From Lonicera japonica (taxonomy: Eukaryota > Streptophyta > Magnoliopsida > Dipsacales > Caprifoliaceae): DNA of 64,000 nt. The DNA lies in the NCBI GenBank assembly GCA_021464415.1, contig CM038470.1, positions 7,390,394 through 7,454,393 of the forward strand, written 5' to 3'. The notes below the pieces were generated by a model. The model made no database searches and was not told where the DNA came from. It saw only the letters and a list, made by a program, of their open reading frames with translations. The translations under genes and the position numbers were made by a program. The stretch's first letter is position 1, and each line of letters begins with the position of its first letter. Positions 13,401 to 23,068 of this stretch are shown here, in pieces.

Positions 13401-16176
13401 AAGTTCTCTTTGTCTTGCTAGAGTTAAGGTTTTGTCCTGCTCTAGATTTGTCATTTGATATGTTTTAATAAAATTTTGGGGGGTTTCCCTTTTGGCTAAA
13501 AAAAATGACATGCGGATCTTGTACATCAATGCATTACCTTTCTTCCTTCACTCAACCTCTGCCTCACAATCTGCGCCAGAGTTGGCTGCAAAAGAAAAGA
13601 CAAAAATAAATTTAAAGCTATTCAGAATTATGCAATATACAACCCAAGGGGTTGTCATAGCAGTAAGGGCGAATTTGGGACTATGTGGGTAGGCGCACGG
13701 TCTCAGGTTCGATTCCTCGCTGTGTGGAACCTTTCTTGGGCTACTAAGGGCGTCTCCCGGTCAAACAACTAGGGCCTCATGGGATTAGTGGGGGTGGGGC
13801 CCCGATACCCATGGTTATCAAAAAAATAAATAAATTATGCAATATACAATTGCAGATGAGAGTAAATGACCCCCAGTTACCTTTACGGGTTGAAAGAACT
13901 CATCAATAACATTTTGAGCTTTAGAATCTTCAGAAGGTGAACAAACTGCAGGAGGTATCAAATTTACACCGGACTGAGTATTAATGCTTGAACTACTACT
14001 AGTAGGTGGTGGAGCTTGGCGTTTAGGTTGTCTTCTTTGAGGTCCACTAGGTGATCTCAGAAGCCTCCAGGTAAAAACTATTGCAATGGCAAGCCCTGCT
14101 AAAGCCCCAACAGATCTTGTATCCTGCAAACAGATCCAAGAAACATTAGTTTACTCTACCAACAGAAGGTCAAAATCTCGATGAGCAAATTAAAGGGGGT
14201 CTGGTCACTGGGGCATAGAGTCACTAGAGTGACAAAATACAAAATTGGTGAGGGTTGGGGGGAGGAGTCTCCAAGCTTATAGTTCAAGGGAAACGTCCCC
14301 ATTTTGTGTTCAAAACTTTTAGTTTTTGCAAAGACAAACAAGATGTTTGTAGAAAACCTATGGTATACTTCAAAGTGAAAATTTATTTGTTCAAAATATG
14401 TTTTAATAATTCTCTTACACGATGCAAAATGTTTCTCAGTGAAGAACACGTGTATGTGAACACTGAACAGTAACCACATTTAAGTGGGCTACCGACATTT
14501 GATGATGGGACTCCTCCTAGCAAGCACCTCTCTCTCTCTCTCTCTCTCTCTCTCAACTTTCATTACTCCATTTATGAATCCAAGCGTTGCTGTATAACCA
14601 AATCTATTTCCATCTTCCTCCCTCTAATTGGAGCCCCACTAGATTCTTCTTTTTTTAATAAGAAACAAATGTTTATTAGTAACAAAAGACGTACATTGTT
14701 TAGAGGAAAAGGAGCCCTTTTAACATACAACTAGAAAGTTCTTGAAACAACGAACATTAAATACCAAAAAAAAAAAGAACTAAACAACAAAACTGATCAG
14801 ACACAGGCACACAGCCCAACCCCATCCAGACCTCTATCTCCTCCTTACGCACAGTTGCACACTACATTCCAATTCTGGAAGTTTATGTTACCCCGTGAAA
14901 TTCTCCCAATCTCTAATAATCTGTTTCAAAACTTCAAATAATAATCTTTTATTTCCTTTGATTTTGAGACCCATAAGGAGGTGGTAAGTTTGGCTTTCTC
15001 CCATATTTCCTCCACTTGTGCTTGTTTCTCGTCGAAAGTTCTATCATTTTTTCAAGCTATACAGTCAAGCCACTGCCATCAACCTGCATTACCACAAAAC
15101 TTTGAATCTGATCTTATTGATTCCACCTTCCCATTTAATGCATAAAAAATCACTCCATTTCTTGGTAATGCCCCCACCATTCCAAGCTGCTGAAAATTTT
15201 ATTCCATAGAAATTTTGCAATATAGTAATAAGTAGTTGATACACTTCCATACTCCTTGCAAAGAATGCATCAATGAGGAGCCAAGCATTGCGAACGTCTC
15301 TTGATGAGGTTGATTTCAAACTTTTGAGTACAGTTGGTGTTTAGCTGCTTTGTTCAGTTGGATTGCTGTATTGAGTATTTGAGTAGTTTGTACGAATTGT
15401 GGTATACCCCTCACATTTCTATATTACATATCTTGTTTGGCATACTAATCCCGTAAAAGGAAAACAATAGAGACCCAGTGCCCAATTGACAACTCACAAT
15501 TGATATTGTTCTAGCACCATGCCATCCACGGTACCTATTGTTATAAATCCAGGGACCTCCATATACCCAAAAGGATCAGTAAACTCGAGATACAAAAAAC
15601 TAAAGGGTCAAACAAGCAGCTATCCTTACATTATACTTTGGAATTCAAGCATCAATTCTTTTGGGGCTAGTAATTATGCTTCAAAACCACAAAAGGCCCT
15701 AATAACCAAGTATAGAGGATGTGCCAAAAATAGATCTAGAAGCCAATATAAAGTAGTATAAGAATTGAGCGGAGCAAATTGAGATCAATATATCAACAAA
15801 AACACATGACTTGGACCAGAAAACTCAAAATTCATATATTTTGGCACTAAATTACTGCAATCACCGGTCACCTACAACTAATTTACTTACCAAATCATAA
15901 TAAAATTACCAGATCACAACAGATCATGTATAAATAAATTCCTAAAACGCATAAAAAAATGATAGAAATTACTCCCAATATCGTTCAAAGCAGCAATTTT
16001 TCAATGAAAGAACTGTTAGATCTATAAACAAACTAGATGATACACAAAATTAAGAAGAGGAGGGGTTAGATAAAAACCAGGGTTTGGAAGAGATTAGAAA
16101 TCTTGACGGTGAGAAAAGCCCCAAATTTCTTGATCAGCTGTACAAACTCTCGGTTGGAGTAATCGGCCATGGCCAT
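10445..16176 (-). CDS. PEX22: PEX22 peroxisome biogenesis protein
   Basis: Eight exons give 277 residues: 16078-16176, 13881-14123, 13538-13585, 12618-12674, 12432-12533, 11737-11802, 10903-11004, 10445-10561. All junctions are GT-AG and each exon is a whole number of codons. The protein matches Arabidopsis PEX22 (283 aa) along its length. It has a short N-terminal region, a single membrane segment (SVGALAGLAIAIVFTWRLLR), a Pro/Ser-rich linker, then the conserved domain with EVLLEITKFCDLYLMERVL, LFCSTENGRTSFVRQLEP and DWHIDTNPEI. PEX22 is the peroxisomal membrane anchor of the ubiquitin-conjugating enzyme PEX4, needed to recycle the import receptor PEX5. Two in-frame ATGs (16176 and 16170) could start the protein; I chose the upstream one. 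Four of the introns carry transposon remnants, none disturbing the reading frame. Confidence 0.94.
11518..11697. mobile_element. Stowaway-like MITE in PEX22 intron 6
   Basis: A left end, TTTGGGATGTCCCAAATTAG, and a right end, AAATAGGGATGGAGGGAGTA, face each other about 180 bp apart in the intron between exons at 11004 and 11737. The GGGATGGAGGGAGTA terminus is typical of plant Stowaway elements. The left end is degenerate. Confidence 0.6.
12900..13515 (+). pseudogene. LINE fragment (ORF1 end plus 3' UTR) in PEX22 intron 3
   Basis: An open stretch ending at 13234 reads DGFMVVRSKKQKKKLKR near its C-terminus, the form seen at the end of ORF1 in plant L1-type LINEs. Immediately after it comes a 3' end of LINE type (AATAAAATTTTGGGGGGTTT near 13470) followed by a short A-run at 13500. 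The whole ORF2 that should lie between is absent, so the copy is internally deleted. It lies antisense to PEX22. I could not fix its left end or a target duplication. Confidence 0.55.
13643..13832 (+). mobile_element. tRNA-derived SINE in PEX22 intron 2 with 17-bp target duplication
   Basis: The 190-bp element has an A-box-like region near 13656-13672, a clear B box (GGTTCGATTCC, at about 13707) and an A-rich tail (AAAAAAATAAATA). It is bracketed by a perfect 17-bp direct repeat, AATTATGCAATATACAA, at 13626-13642 and 13833-13849. Such long duplications mark LINE-mediated target-primed insertion. The insertion lies between PEX22 exons 2 and 3 and is antisense to the gene. Confidence 0.9.
14528..14554. 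repeat. (TC)n microsatellite
   Basis: An uninterrupted run of about 13 TC units inside PEX22 intron 1. Confidence 0.95.
14645..15320 (-). pseudogene. LINE remnant, C-terminal zf-RVT region, in PEX22 intron 1
   Basis: On the minus strand this block reads like the last part of a plant LINE polyprotein. The end is EEIWEKAKLTTSLWVSKSKE followed by a few residues and a stop near 14934, preceded by a broken ERN-type segment. A 3' UTR of about 250 bp follows and ends in an A-run (seen as T-run at 14651). The reading frame is interrupted upstream. It is a 5'-truncated dead copy in the same orientation as PEX22. Confidence 0.6.
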
Positions 16177-17309
16177 AACCAGCTAAGATACGTCGTCGTT
16201 TTTTGCTGCCAAAAGTATGCTCTCAAGCTTTCAGCTTTCTTTCATTTACTCGCCCGTATGAATTGTAGCCCAAAAATTGCAGTCGCGCTGCAGAGACGAG
16301 GAAAGACACGCTGTGGAAAGGTACATCGAATATATCGCTTTTTGTGAATGATAATGAGAAAATCGACGGTCTACGATAAATGAAGTAAATTGTAAAATTG
16401 ATGTTTTTTTTTATTTATTTTTTTCTCCTTTTATACAAGTACATGGTGGTCTATTACACAAGATGAGAAAGAAAATGGGTTATGAGTGTCTTGAACGGGA
16501 GCGCAAAGAAACGCATCCATATTTTTACCATACTAGTATCGCATGTGCGACCAATTTGTTGAAATTGGTGAGTTAAAACTTTGAATTTTTTTGAGTGTTG
16601 ATGTTGACACTCCCAAAATCTCTTGAAAACACTCTCACTTTCCATTCGGTCCTTAACAACCGAATAACGTATACGTTATTTGGTTGTGAAGGATCGAATA
16701 TAAACTTACAAAAATTTGAAAAAACTTGAAAATGTCTTACTTGGTTGTCAAGACTCGAGTATATAAACTTATATTCGGTCCTCAACAATCGAATAATAGA
16801 CACTTTACTCGGTTGTGAATGACCGAATTAAAGTGGGAGTGTTACCAAGTATTTTTGGGGGTGCCAACATCATCACCCATTTTTTTTTCGCTTTTTTTGT
16901 GTTTATAGAAATTGTTGTGTGATGACCCTTTTGCCACTATTATTGTACGATCGTTCATTTATTATATTTTGGGTCTATGAGTGTAAGATTGTAGGTTAAA
17001 ATTATTGTCAATATTGAAATATAATTTTCTTGTATATCGTACAACTATATATATATTGATAAATTTGATATAAGATAGACCTGCAGTTGAAGTTAAAAAA
17101 AGACAAGAAGGGAAAGTAAAAAATTAAATATTGATGCTTGGGCTTGAACTGCTTCTCCAGATGTTAGGAAAAAAAAAGTATTATATAACATTGAAAAAGA
17201 CAGATAATTATGTTTTGAATGATATCAACCACCCATAGTCATTATATACTTTAATTCTAAGTGATAAAAGAGAGAATGGTCAAAGTACATGCGTCAAGAG
17301 TATAAAAGT
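16177..17309. other. PEX22 upstream region
   Basis: The first few hundred bases upstream of the PEX22 start must hold its promoter, but no clear TATA box stands out. A MITE lies at 16597-16876. The remainder to 17309 is AT-rich, with no recognised gene. Confidence 0.45.
16597..16876. mobile_element. Foldback-like MITE with ATTCGGT repeats
   Basis: The ends are inverted repeats: GTTGATGTTGACACTCCCAA on the left and, inverted, GATGATGTTGGCACCCCCAA on the right, about 280 bp apart. Inside, four copies of a motif related to ATTCGGTCCTCAACAACCGA in alternating orientation add further dyad symmetry. There is no coding capacity and the target duplication is unclear. Confidence 0.6.
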
Positions 17310-17620
17310 ACACAAGTCAAATCTTCTATGGAGATAGAGAATAGAGATAATATAACTCTAGAGAGATAAATGAATTCTTATTATGTCAAATCTCCTATGG
17401 AGATAAAGAATGGAGAGAATACAACTCTAGAGAAAGAGAAATAAATTATTATTATTTCTTGGTGATTTACACATATAATTAAAGTAAGTTATATATACAA
17501 CTTGAGAGAGACATTAAAGAAAAATCCAATGCTAGTTAGTGATGGTGTCTAAAGGTTGTTAGGGAATGATCTCCAATGTTATGGTATCCAATGTTGGTAT
17601 CCAATGCTACAATGCTAACA
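17310..17620 (-). repeat. Copia 3' LTR
   Basis: The LTR end adjoining the internal region is sharp (CTAACA followed by the CTCCCCTT purine-tract complement at 17621). Part of it recurs at 19945-20150. It contains an internal duplication: the block around 17318-17385 is repeated with changes at 17387-17455 (both include TATGGAGATA and ACTCTAGAGA). The far end is approximate. Confidence 0.7.
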
Positions 17621-17627
17621 CTCCCCT

Positions 17628-18512
17628 TCAAGTTGGGGCGTACATATCAACCATGCCTAACTTGCCCAGTGAGTCATATAATGCTTTTCTCGAAACCCCT
17701 TTTGTGAGGATATCTACAAGCTGCTCTTTGGTGGAAACAAAAAGAAAGCTAATAAGGTTGGCATCTAGCTTTTCCTTTATGATATGACGATCAATTTCTA
17801 CGTGCTTAGTACGATCATGCTGGATTGGATTCTGCGATATATCAATGGCTACCCGGTTGTCACAATGCAGCTGCATAGCATTTTTTGGTTCAAAGCTCAT
17901 ATCACACAATAGAGTTCGCAACCACAGCAATTCGCATACTCTATAGGCCATATCTACAAACTGCTCTTTGGTGGAAACAAAAAGAAAGCTAATAAGGTTG
18001 GCATCTAGCTTTTCCTTTATGATATGACGATCAATTTCTACGTGCTTAGTACGATCATGCTGGATTGGATTCTGCGATATATCAATGGCTACCCGGTTGT
18101 CACAATGCAGCTGCATAGCGTTTTTTGGTTCAAAGCCCATATCACACAATAGAGTTCGCAACCACAGCAATTCGCATACTCTATAGGCCATCCCCATGTA
18201 CTCAGCCTCAGTGCTTGATCTAACCACAACCTTTTGCTTCTTACTCTTCCACGTAATAAGATTACCTCTTACAAAGGTAAAATACCCCGGAAGTTGACCT
18301 TCGGTCAGTAACAATCCCGGCCCAATCTGCATCGGTAAAATCACAAACTTTGAGACAATCATTATGTTTAGAAAATAGCACTCATCTTCCTAGGGATGAC
18401 TTCAAGTATCTCAAAATTCTTATTATTGTATCCATGTGACTTGTATTTGGATTATGCATGAATTGACTCACCACATTGATGGCATAAGCTACATTTGATC
18501 TAGTATGGGCCA
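17628..18512 (-). pseudogene. Copia pol remnant: end of reverse transcriptase and RNase H
   Basis: From 18512 downward the minus strand encodes the end of a Copia reverse transcriptase (NVAYAINVVSQFMHNPN, ILRYLKSSLGR), then RNase H (STSGYFTF, WKSKKQKVVVRSSTEAEYM, LHCDNRVAIDISQNP, HDRTKHVEIDRHII). A stop codon follows SLGR and a one-base insertion breaks the frame just before GYFTF. After that break a 244-codon frame stays open to 17628. It stays open through an exact 240-bp tandem duplication of the CDN-RTKHVEID region. Upstream pol is missing because Gypsy DNA begins at about 18513. Confidence 0.85.
17711..18190 (-). repeat. In-frame 240-bp tandem duplication in Copia RNase H
   Basis: The blocks 17711-17950 and 17951-18190 are nearly identical, differing at a few bases. 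The period is exactly 240 bp (80 codons), so the frame is kept and the protein has two copies of the segment from MAYRVCELLWLRTL to FLFVSTKEQ. Confidence 0.95.
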
Positions 18513-19476
18513 AATTTTAACACATAAACTTTAAAAATATAATTTAATAATAGTGTTCCCACCTATTGAGGGTTAATCCTTCGAAGGTTTACGATGGAAT
18601 TGAGCCGAAGATGCGCTAAATCCGAAAACCCCCAATCATCCTTCCAACCGTGCCCTGGCAATAGAGGTTTTGATGTGAGAAAGAAGATGAATAGTGATAG
18701 GAGGATTGTTTTGTTATTAATTTGATGTTGCACTACACAAAGATTTGTATCTCTCTCTTAAATACTCCATTTTCCATTTCTCTTGGAAGCTCTCAGCTGT
18801 AGGTGAAACAAATGAGAAAGAAATGAGAAGCACGTATATATATAAACTGCTGCTCATTTTACGGTTTACTGTTCACACGCATGGGACTTGCAGCGCTGAA
18901 CTTCGAACGTCCATAACTTCTCGCTTCAAAGTCCGATTGAGGTGATCTATATGTCCACGGAAAGGTAGTTCGGAGCTCTACAAATTCTTAGAAGGAAACT
19001 TTTCCAAATTCTCGATCGATTATTCCCAGAAATACGTCAAAGTCAGCGCGTTAATGTTACCGAATGAACAAATGATAGCGATTGACCTATTTCACGCTCA
19101 GTTTCGATCTAGTAGAATTCTGAATTTTACTTTGACCGAAACACGAAAGTTGTAGATTGCCTAGAAATCTAGGATACTTTGCGAACGGAAACTCAATCTG
19201 TCGAAGAACGAATGAGTTACGCTTCCTCCAAGTTAGCCTAAAAATCATGAAGTCGGGTAAATTAAAAACTTGAAATTTACATCCCGATTTCAACTCGAAT
19301 CACCCGAAATGACTTACGGACATTCTAATAAGCTTAAATACTCTAATATGACTAATCGAAAGTCTCCAAACCCTGTCGCTCCTTTCAGAATAGTATTTCA
19401 CTATTCAAAACTCGAAATCGCTTTACTCGCAATTTTTAAAAGCGCTAAACTTGCAATTTAGAAACGGGGTGTTACA
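18513..19476 (-). repeat. Gypsy (Tekay/Del-like) LTR fragment
   Basis: Read on the minus strand the LTR starts TGTAACACCCCG at 19476, a typical start for plant chromovirus LTRs. The TAACACC end adjoins a purine-rich tract and a block (GAGGACGAAATTCCTTAAGG, at about 19485-19504) that resembles the end of the Gypsy polyprotein and polypurine tract. The other end, near 18513, has no clear CA and cuts into Copia pol, so it may be truncated. Confidence 0.65.
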
Positions 19477-19944
19477 ATCTCCACTCCTTAAGGAATTTCG
19501 TCCTCGAAATTCTATAAGATGAGTAAGAGACAAGAGAATGCATAAGTTTCGAACTAGTACTTCGACTCTTCTTCTTAAGAAAAGAAAACTGCCATTCCAA
19601 ATAAGAGAAAACTCATCATCCGCAAATTAAAACAATCAAGCTAGAACCTTCTAGCTCATTCTTGTAGGAAAATCTCCAGTCATATAAGTGGTATCCGCAA
19701 CAAAATACATAAATACTTTTCAATACAATATAAGTATGCAATATAGTGTCTAAATCTTGACACGATAGAATTAACTCATGATCTGTAAATGGAGATAGAT
19801 TAGATCACAAAACGCACTCTAACCTAATTTCGAATAGGAAGAGTTAGTCATAGTTTGAGAGAACGATCATTAATACGAGACACCTCTTACGTTGTAGAAT
19901 CAACCTACAAACTAGATCTCAAAATGAGCTCGATTCCTAAATAC
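19477..19944 (-). other. 3' internal end of a Gypsy element
   Basis: This stretch lies directly 5' of the Gypsy LTR on the minus strand and contains the polypurine-tract region. The rest is non-coding, consistent with the untranslated DNA downstream of pol in Tekay-like elements. It ends where Copia LTR sequence resumes at about 19945. No second Gypsy LTR is seen. Confidence 0.5.
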
Positions 19945-20150
19945 ATAAAGAGAATGGAGAGAATATAACTCTAGAGAGAGAGAAATAAATTCTTATTATT
20001 TCTTGGTGATTTACACATACAATTGAAGTAAGTATATATATAACTTGAGAGAGATATTAAAGAATAATCCAATACTAGGTAGTGATGGTGTCTAAAAGTT
20101 GCTAGGGAATGGTCTCCAATGTTATGGTATCCAATGCTGCAATGCTAACA
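19945..20150 (-). repeat. Partial Copia 5' LTR
   Basis: This segment matches the Copia LTR at 17395-17620 with scattered changes and ends at the same terminal CTAACA. On the minus strand it begins TGTTAGCATTGCAGCATTGG. Its inner part is cut off at about 19945 by Gypsy-related DNA. Confidence 0.75.
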
Positions 20151-20210
20151 ACACATACCTCAATTTCAAATTGATAAAAGTCATAAGTCTCTGCCATTAA
20201 ACCAATCACC

Positions 20211-22881
20211 CACTAGAAGGAAAAAGGTCTTTTATGACGGCTAATAAGTGTCATAAGAGTGTTTTTATAACACTTAGCAATTAGAAATTATGCGTCATAT
20301 ATGTGGGTGTCATAAGAAGTTTAAGCAACCATCATAAAAGGTAGCACTTAAAATGACAATTTTAAGCCAAAACCCGTCATGAAATGTAGTTTATTTATGA
20401 TGGTTTTATTATTGAGCCGACATGAGTTGTTTTAAAACACGTCATAATATAATATTTTATATGAGGCAATTTTTCCCATTTTTATTTTTCTTATGTCACT
20501 CTATACTATAGCACCATCATAAAAGTATAATTCCTGTAAACAAATAGCGCCTATATTTTTGTGCTTTCTAATCCAAATTACAAATAAAATAGGTATGTAG
20601 TATACAGTGACCCCATCATTACAATCAACAGACAATCAACATCAAGTAAAACCCATGAATTTGACAAAGAAAAATGAATAAAAAAAATGAACTTTTATAA
20701 AAATGAATCCGGTCATTCCTAATTGCTTACATCGTCAATCTAGCATTAATTCAAGAAAATACAAAAATATCTACCATTATAATCAAAAATCAACAATCCA
20801 ATTCAATAATATATTAAAACTTCCTATAATCTAAAATGTACTTATACATTTTAACCATACTTCTAAACTAAAGAGCGAACAAAAAATGCACGCTAAAATA
20901 TGTCGTACATCTTCAAGATTGTGGCACCAAGAGTAATGAACATATCACCAGTCACTTGTATTCCTACAACAAAAAATATTATTATATATATTAGTGTTCG
21001 ACACTTATTAAATTATAAAAAAGGGAATATATAATTTGCTCACGCTGTCATCGTTGATATATTGCACAATAAATTCAATGAATTCAACACGAACTTCATC
21101 TAGCTCCTCCATAGTGTAAGTTTCTTTCTCAGCTAACCTTCTCACCTTAACAATTAAAGTAACATGCAAAACTTTACTTTTAATGCAAGGTAAATTAGTT
21201 AATCTTTCACAATTAGCAAAATTTCTCAACAACTTTAGTTAAGATAGCATGGTAATTACCTTTGTTTCGATGGTGTGGGAAGAAGACTCCTCAAGTAATT
21301 CTTTCATAAACTTCATGACATAATATCCACATTCTACATCCCCTTTTTGTCTTGGGCATTGTGTCAAGATATGTATAAAAGTATAGTAATAAAAGAAAAA
21401 GGAATATAAATCAAGTTTATCAATGTTGGAATATTTATTTAATTACCTTTGGAGTAACCCAAGTCATTGGCGGCATTCTTTTTCCTTCAATATGCAATGC
21501 ATTGATCCCACTTAAAAAAAAATATTTGAAGGCAATGTAAATTTGGCTATTGAAAAAGTTAACTCACGTGTTGAAAAATAATTTGGGGATTCTTACTATA
21601 GGCTACCATAGCAGGACTGCACAAAGTATGACAGTTCTTTTTATGAGCTCAATGAATATATATATATTGATAAAATTATATGGGTTTCCTGACAAACCCA
21701 TTTATGTGCACAACTAAATCAAAGGATGAGAAACCATTATATTACGTCGAAGGCATATATATTCTAATTAAATTGCAAGTTAATCTTAAAAATTTAAAGG
21801 GCTATCAACGGAAATCAAGAACAAATCTTTATCAAATATTTTTTCAATAATCAAATTACAAATACTTAGGGTTCAATGATTACCTTGTCCCCAATTATAA
21901 CCGTGTCGATTTGATTCCACAAGCACTCGAAATCACTGTCGTCGAACGAAACTGTACAGCACACCAAATTAAAGCAACCCCGCGCACTAGAATCGAGCCT
22001 ATCGTCACAATACTTTCATCGCAGGAACTGGTTAACGATCTCGTACGATGAGAATGGGAGGGAGTACACGAAATTTCAAAATTTAAACATCTATGTACGT
22101 ATGTATTTACACAAGACTAGAGTTTTAGTTTCCTTGTAATTTATCTAGTTAAAACCATACTTATTTTTTTAATAAATTAAAAGGACTTATTTAAATAGGA
22201 AAAGATTAAAATTAAAAACCTTATTTAACTATAAAAAGGAGAAAAGTTGAATTGAAGTAGGTTAGTTTTAATTTTTTTCATCCTTTTGTTTTAATTTTAT
22301 TAACTTATTAAAATATAATTTATTTTCACTAAAAAAATTATTTATCTTTTTTTATCAACATAAATTTTTTATTATCTAATTGAAAAAAGACAAAAAAAAT
22401 ATTTATTATTGAAGTGGAAAAAAGGGAATTCTTACCACTACTTTAATTAAATCTTCCTTTTATATTTTTTAACCCCAGTTAAAAGCTAGCTTATTTATCT
22501 TTATGCCTGACAAAACCTTATTCAATTTTATATTATTTTTTTTGGATAAAAAAACTTATTTAACTAAGAGTAAGGAAAAAAACTATGTTATTTATTAATT
22601 GGAAAATTATGACTCATGTTAGTCTTAACTAAATAACCATGCATCTTAAATATATTTTTCAAACAACCGTCATATCTGAATCCTTGAATATAATGTTAAA
22701 ATAACCGTCATATCTAAATTCATGCCTTTATGACTCATCATTGGAATTGCGTCATAAATAGCCGTAACTTATAAACCCGTCTTAAATAATACCATAAAAA
22801 AAACTCTTATTACACGTCACACTTGGCCGCCTTAAAAATAAAAAAAAAAACGTCTCATAAAAGGCTTATTTTCTTGTAGTG
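20211..22881. mobile_element. CACTA (En/Spm) transposon with ACC target duplication
   Basis: The left end CACTAGAAGGAAAAAGG and the inverted right end CACTACAAGAAAATAAGCC carry the CACTA signature. The inverted ends continue with CTTTTATGA on both sides. The element is flanked by ACC on both sides (20208-20210 and 22882-22884), the 3-bp duplication expected for this superfamily. Subterminal short repeats related to GTCATAA crowd both ends, as in other CACTA elements. The 2.67-kb body has only a decayed protease remnant and no recognised TNP2 transposase, so it is non-autonomous. Confidence 0.9.
21008..21365 (-). pseudogene. Ulp1-like (C48) cysteine protease remnant inside CACTA element
   Basis: The minus strand encodes CPRQKGDVECGYYVMKFMKE (about 21300-21356), which matches the catalytic Q-x(n)-D-CG-Y motif region of the Ulp1-like proteases carried by many plant CACTA and Mutator elements. 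Downstream, TYTMEELDEVRVEFIEFI (about 21060-21113) matches the C-terminal segment of the same proteins. The two parts are separated by non-coding bases and the upstream His-containing part was not found. It is a fragment. Confidence 0.7.
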
Positions 22882-23068
22882 ACCCCCTAATTTCTAATTC
22901 TTTTTTTTAATTTGAATATTCCGAAAATAACAGAATTAATTAATTTTGAGACTTGCTTACAAGAAACAGAGAAGAAAAAGAAGAAGAAGAAGAAGAAGAA
23001 AAAAGACAAAATAAATTCCATGGCTCCTATATATAGATTACAAGAACATGAGTGGCCAATATAATAGG
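22882..23068. other. Spacer and probable 3' UTR of the cyclin gene
   Basis: This short interval between the CACTA element and the cyclin stop codon contains a GAA-rich microsatellite at 22974-22999. It probably includes the cyclin 3' UTR. Confidence 0.5.

Larger units (their letters stand above)
14124..16077 (-). other. PEX22 intron 1
   Basis: This long intron follows the 33-codon first exon. Reading plus strand left to right it holds a (TC)n tract at 14528-14554, a LINE 3' remnant at about 14645-15320, and 750 bp of AT-rich DNA in which I see nothing recognisable. Confidence 0.6.
17310..20150 (-). mobile_element. Degenerate Ty1/Copia retrotransposon, nested with Gypsy DNA
   Basis: A Copia element lies on the minus strand. 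Its 3' LTR ends at 17620, next to a purine tract (CTCCCCTTCAAG on the plus strand), with part of pol at 17628-18512. A partial second LTR copy occupies about 19945-20150. The two LTR parts share long stretches such as TTTCTTGGTGATTTACACAT. Between pol and the second LTR lies an unrelated Gypsy fragment (18513-19944). Gag, protease, integrase and most reverse transcriptase are missing. The element is dead. Confidence 0.8.

Noticed and set aside
13700..13730. tRNA gene suggested by GGTTCGATTCC
   Set aside because: The B box belongs to a SINE with an A-rich tail and target duplication; no cloverleaf acceptor stem could be formed around it.
16084..16347. 87-codon plus-strand frame
   Set aside because: It overlaps PEX22 exon 1 on the opposite strand and has no family match; it is a shadow.
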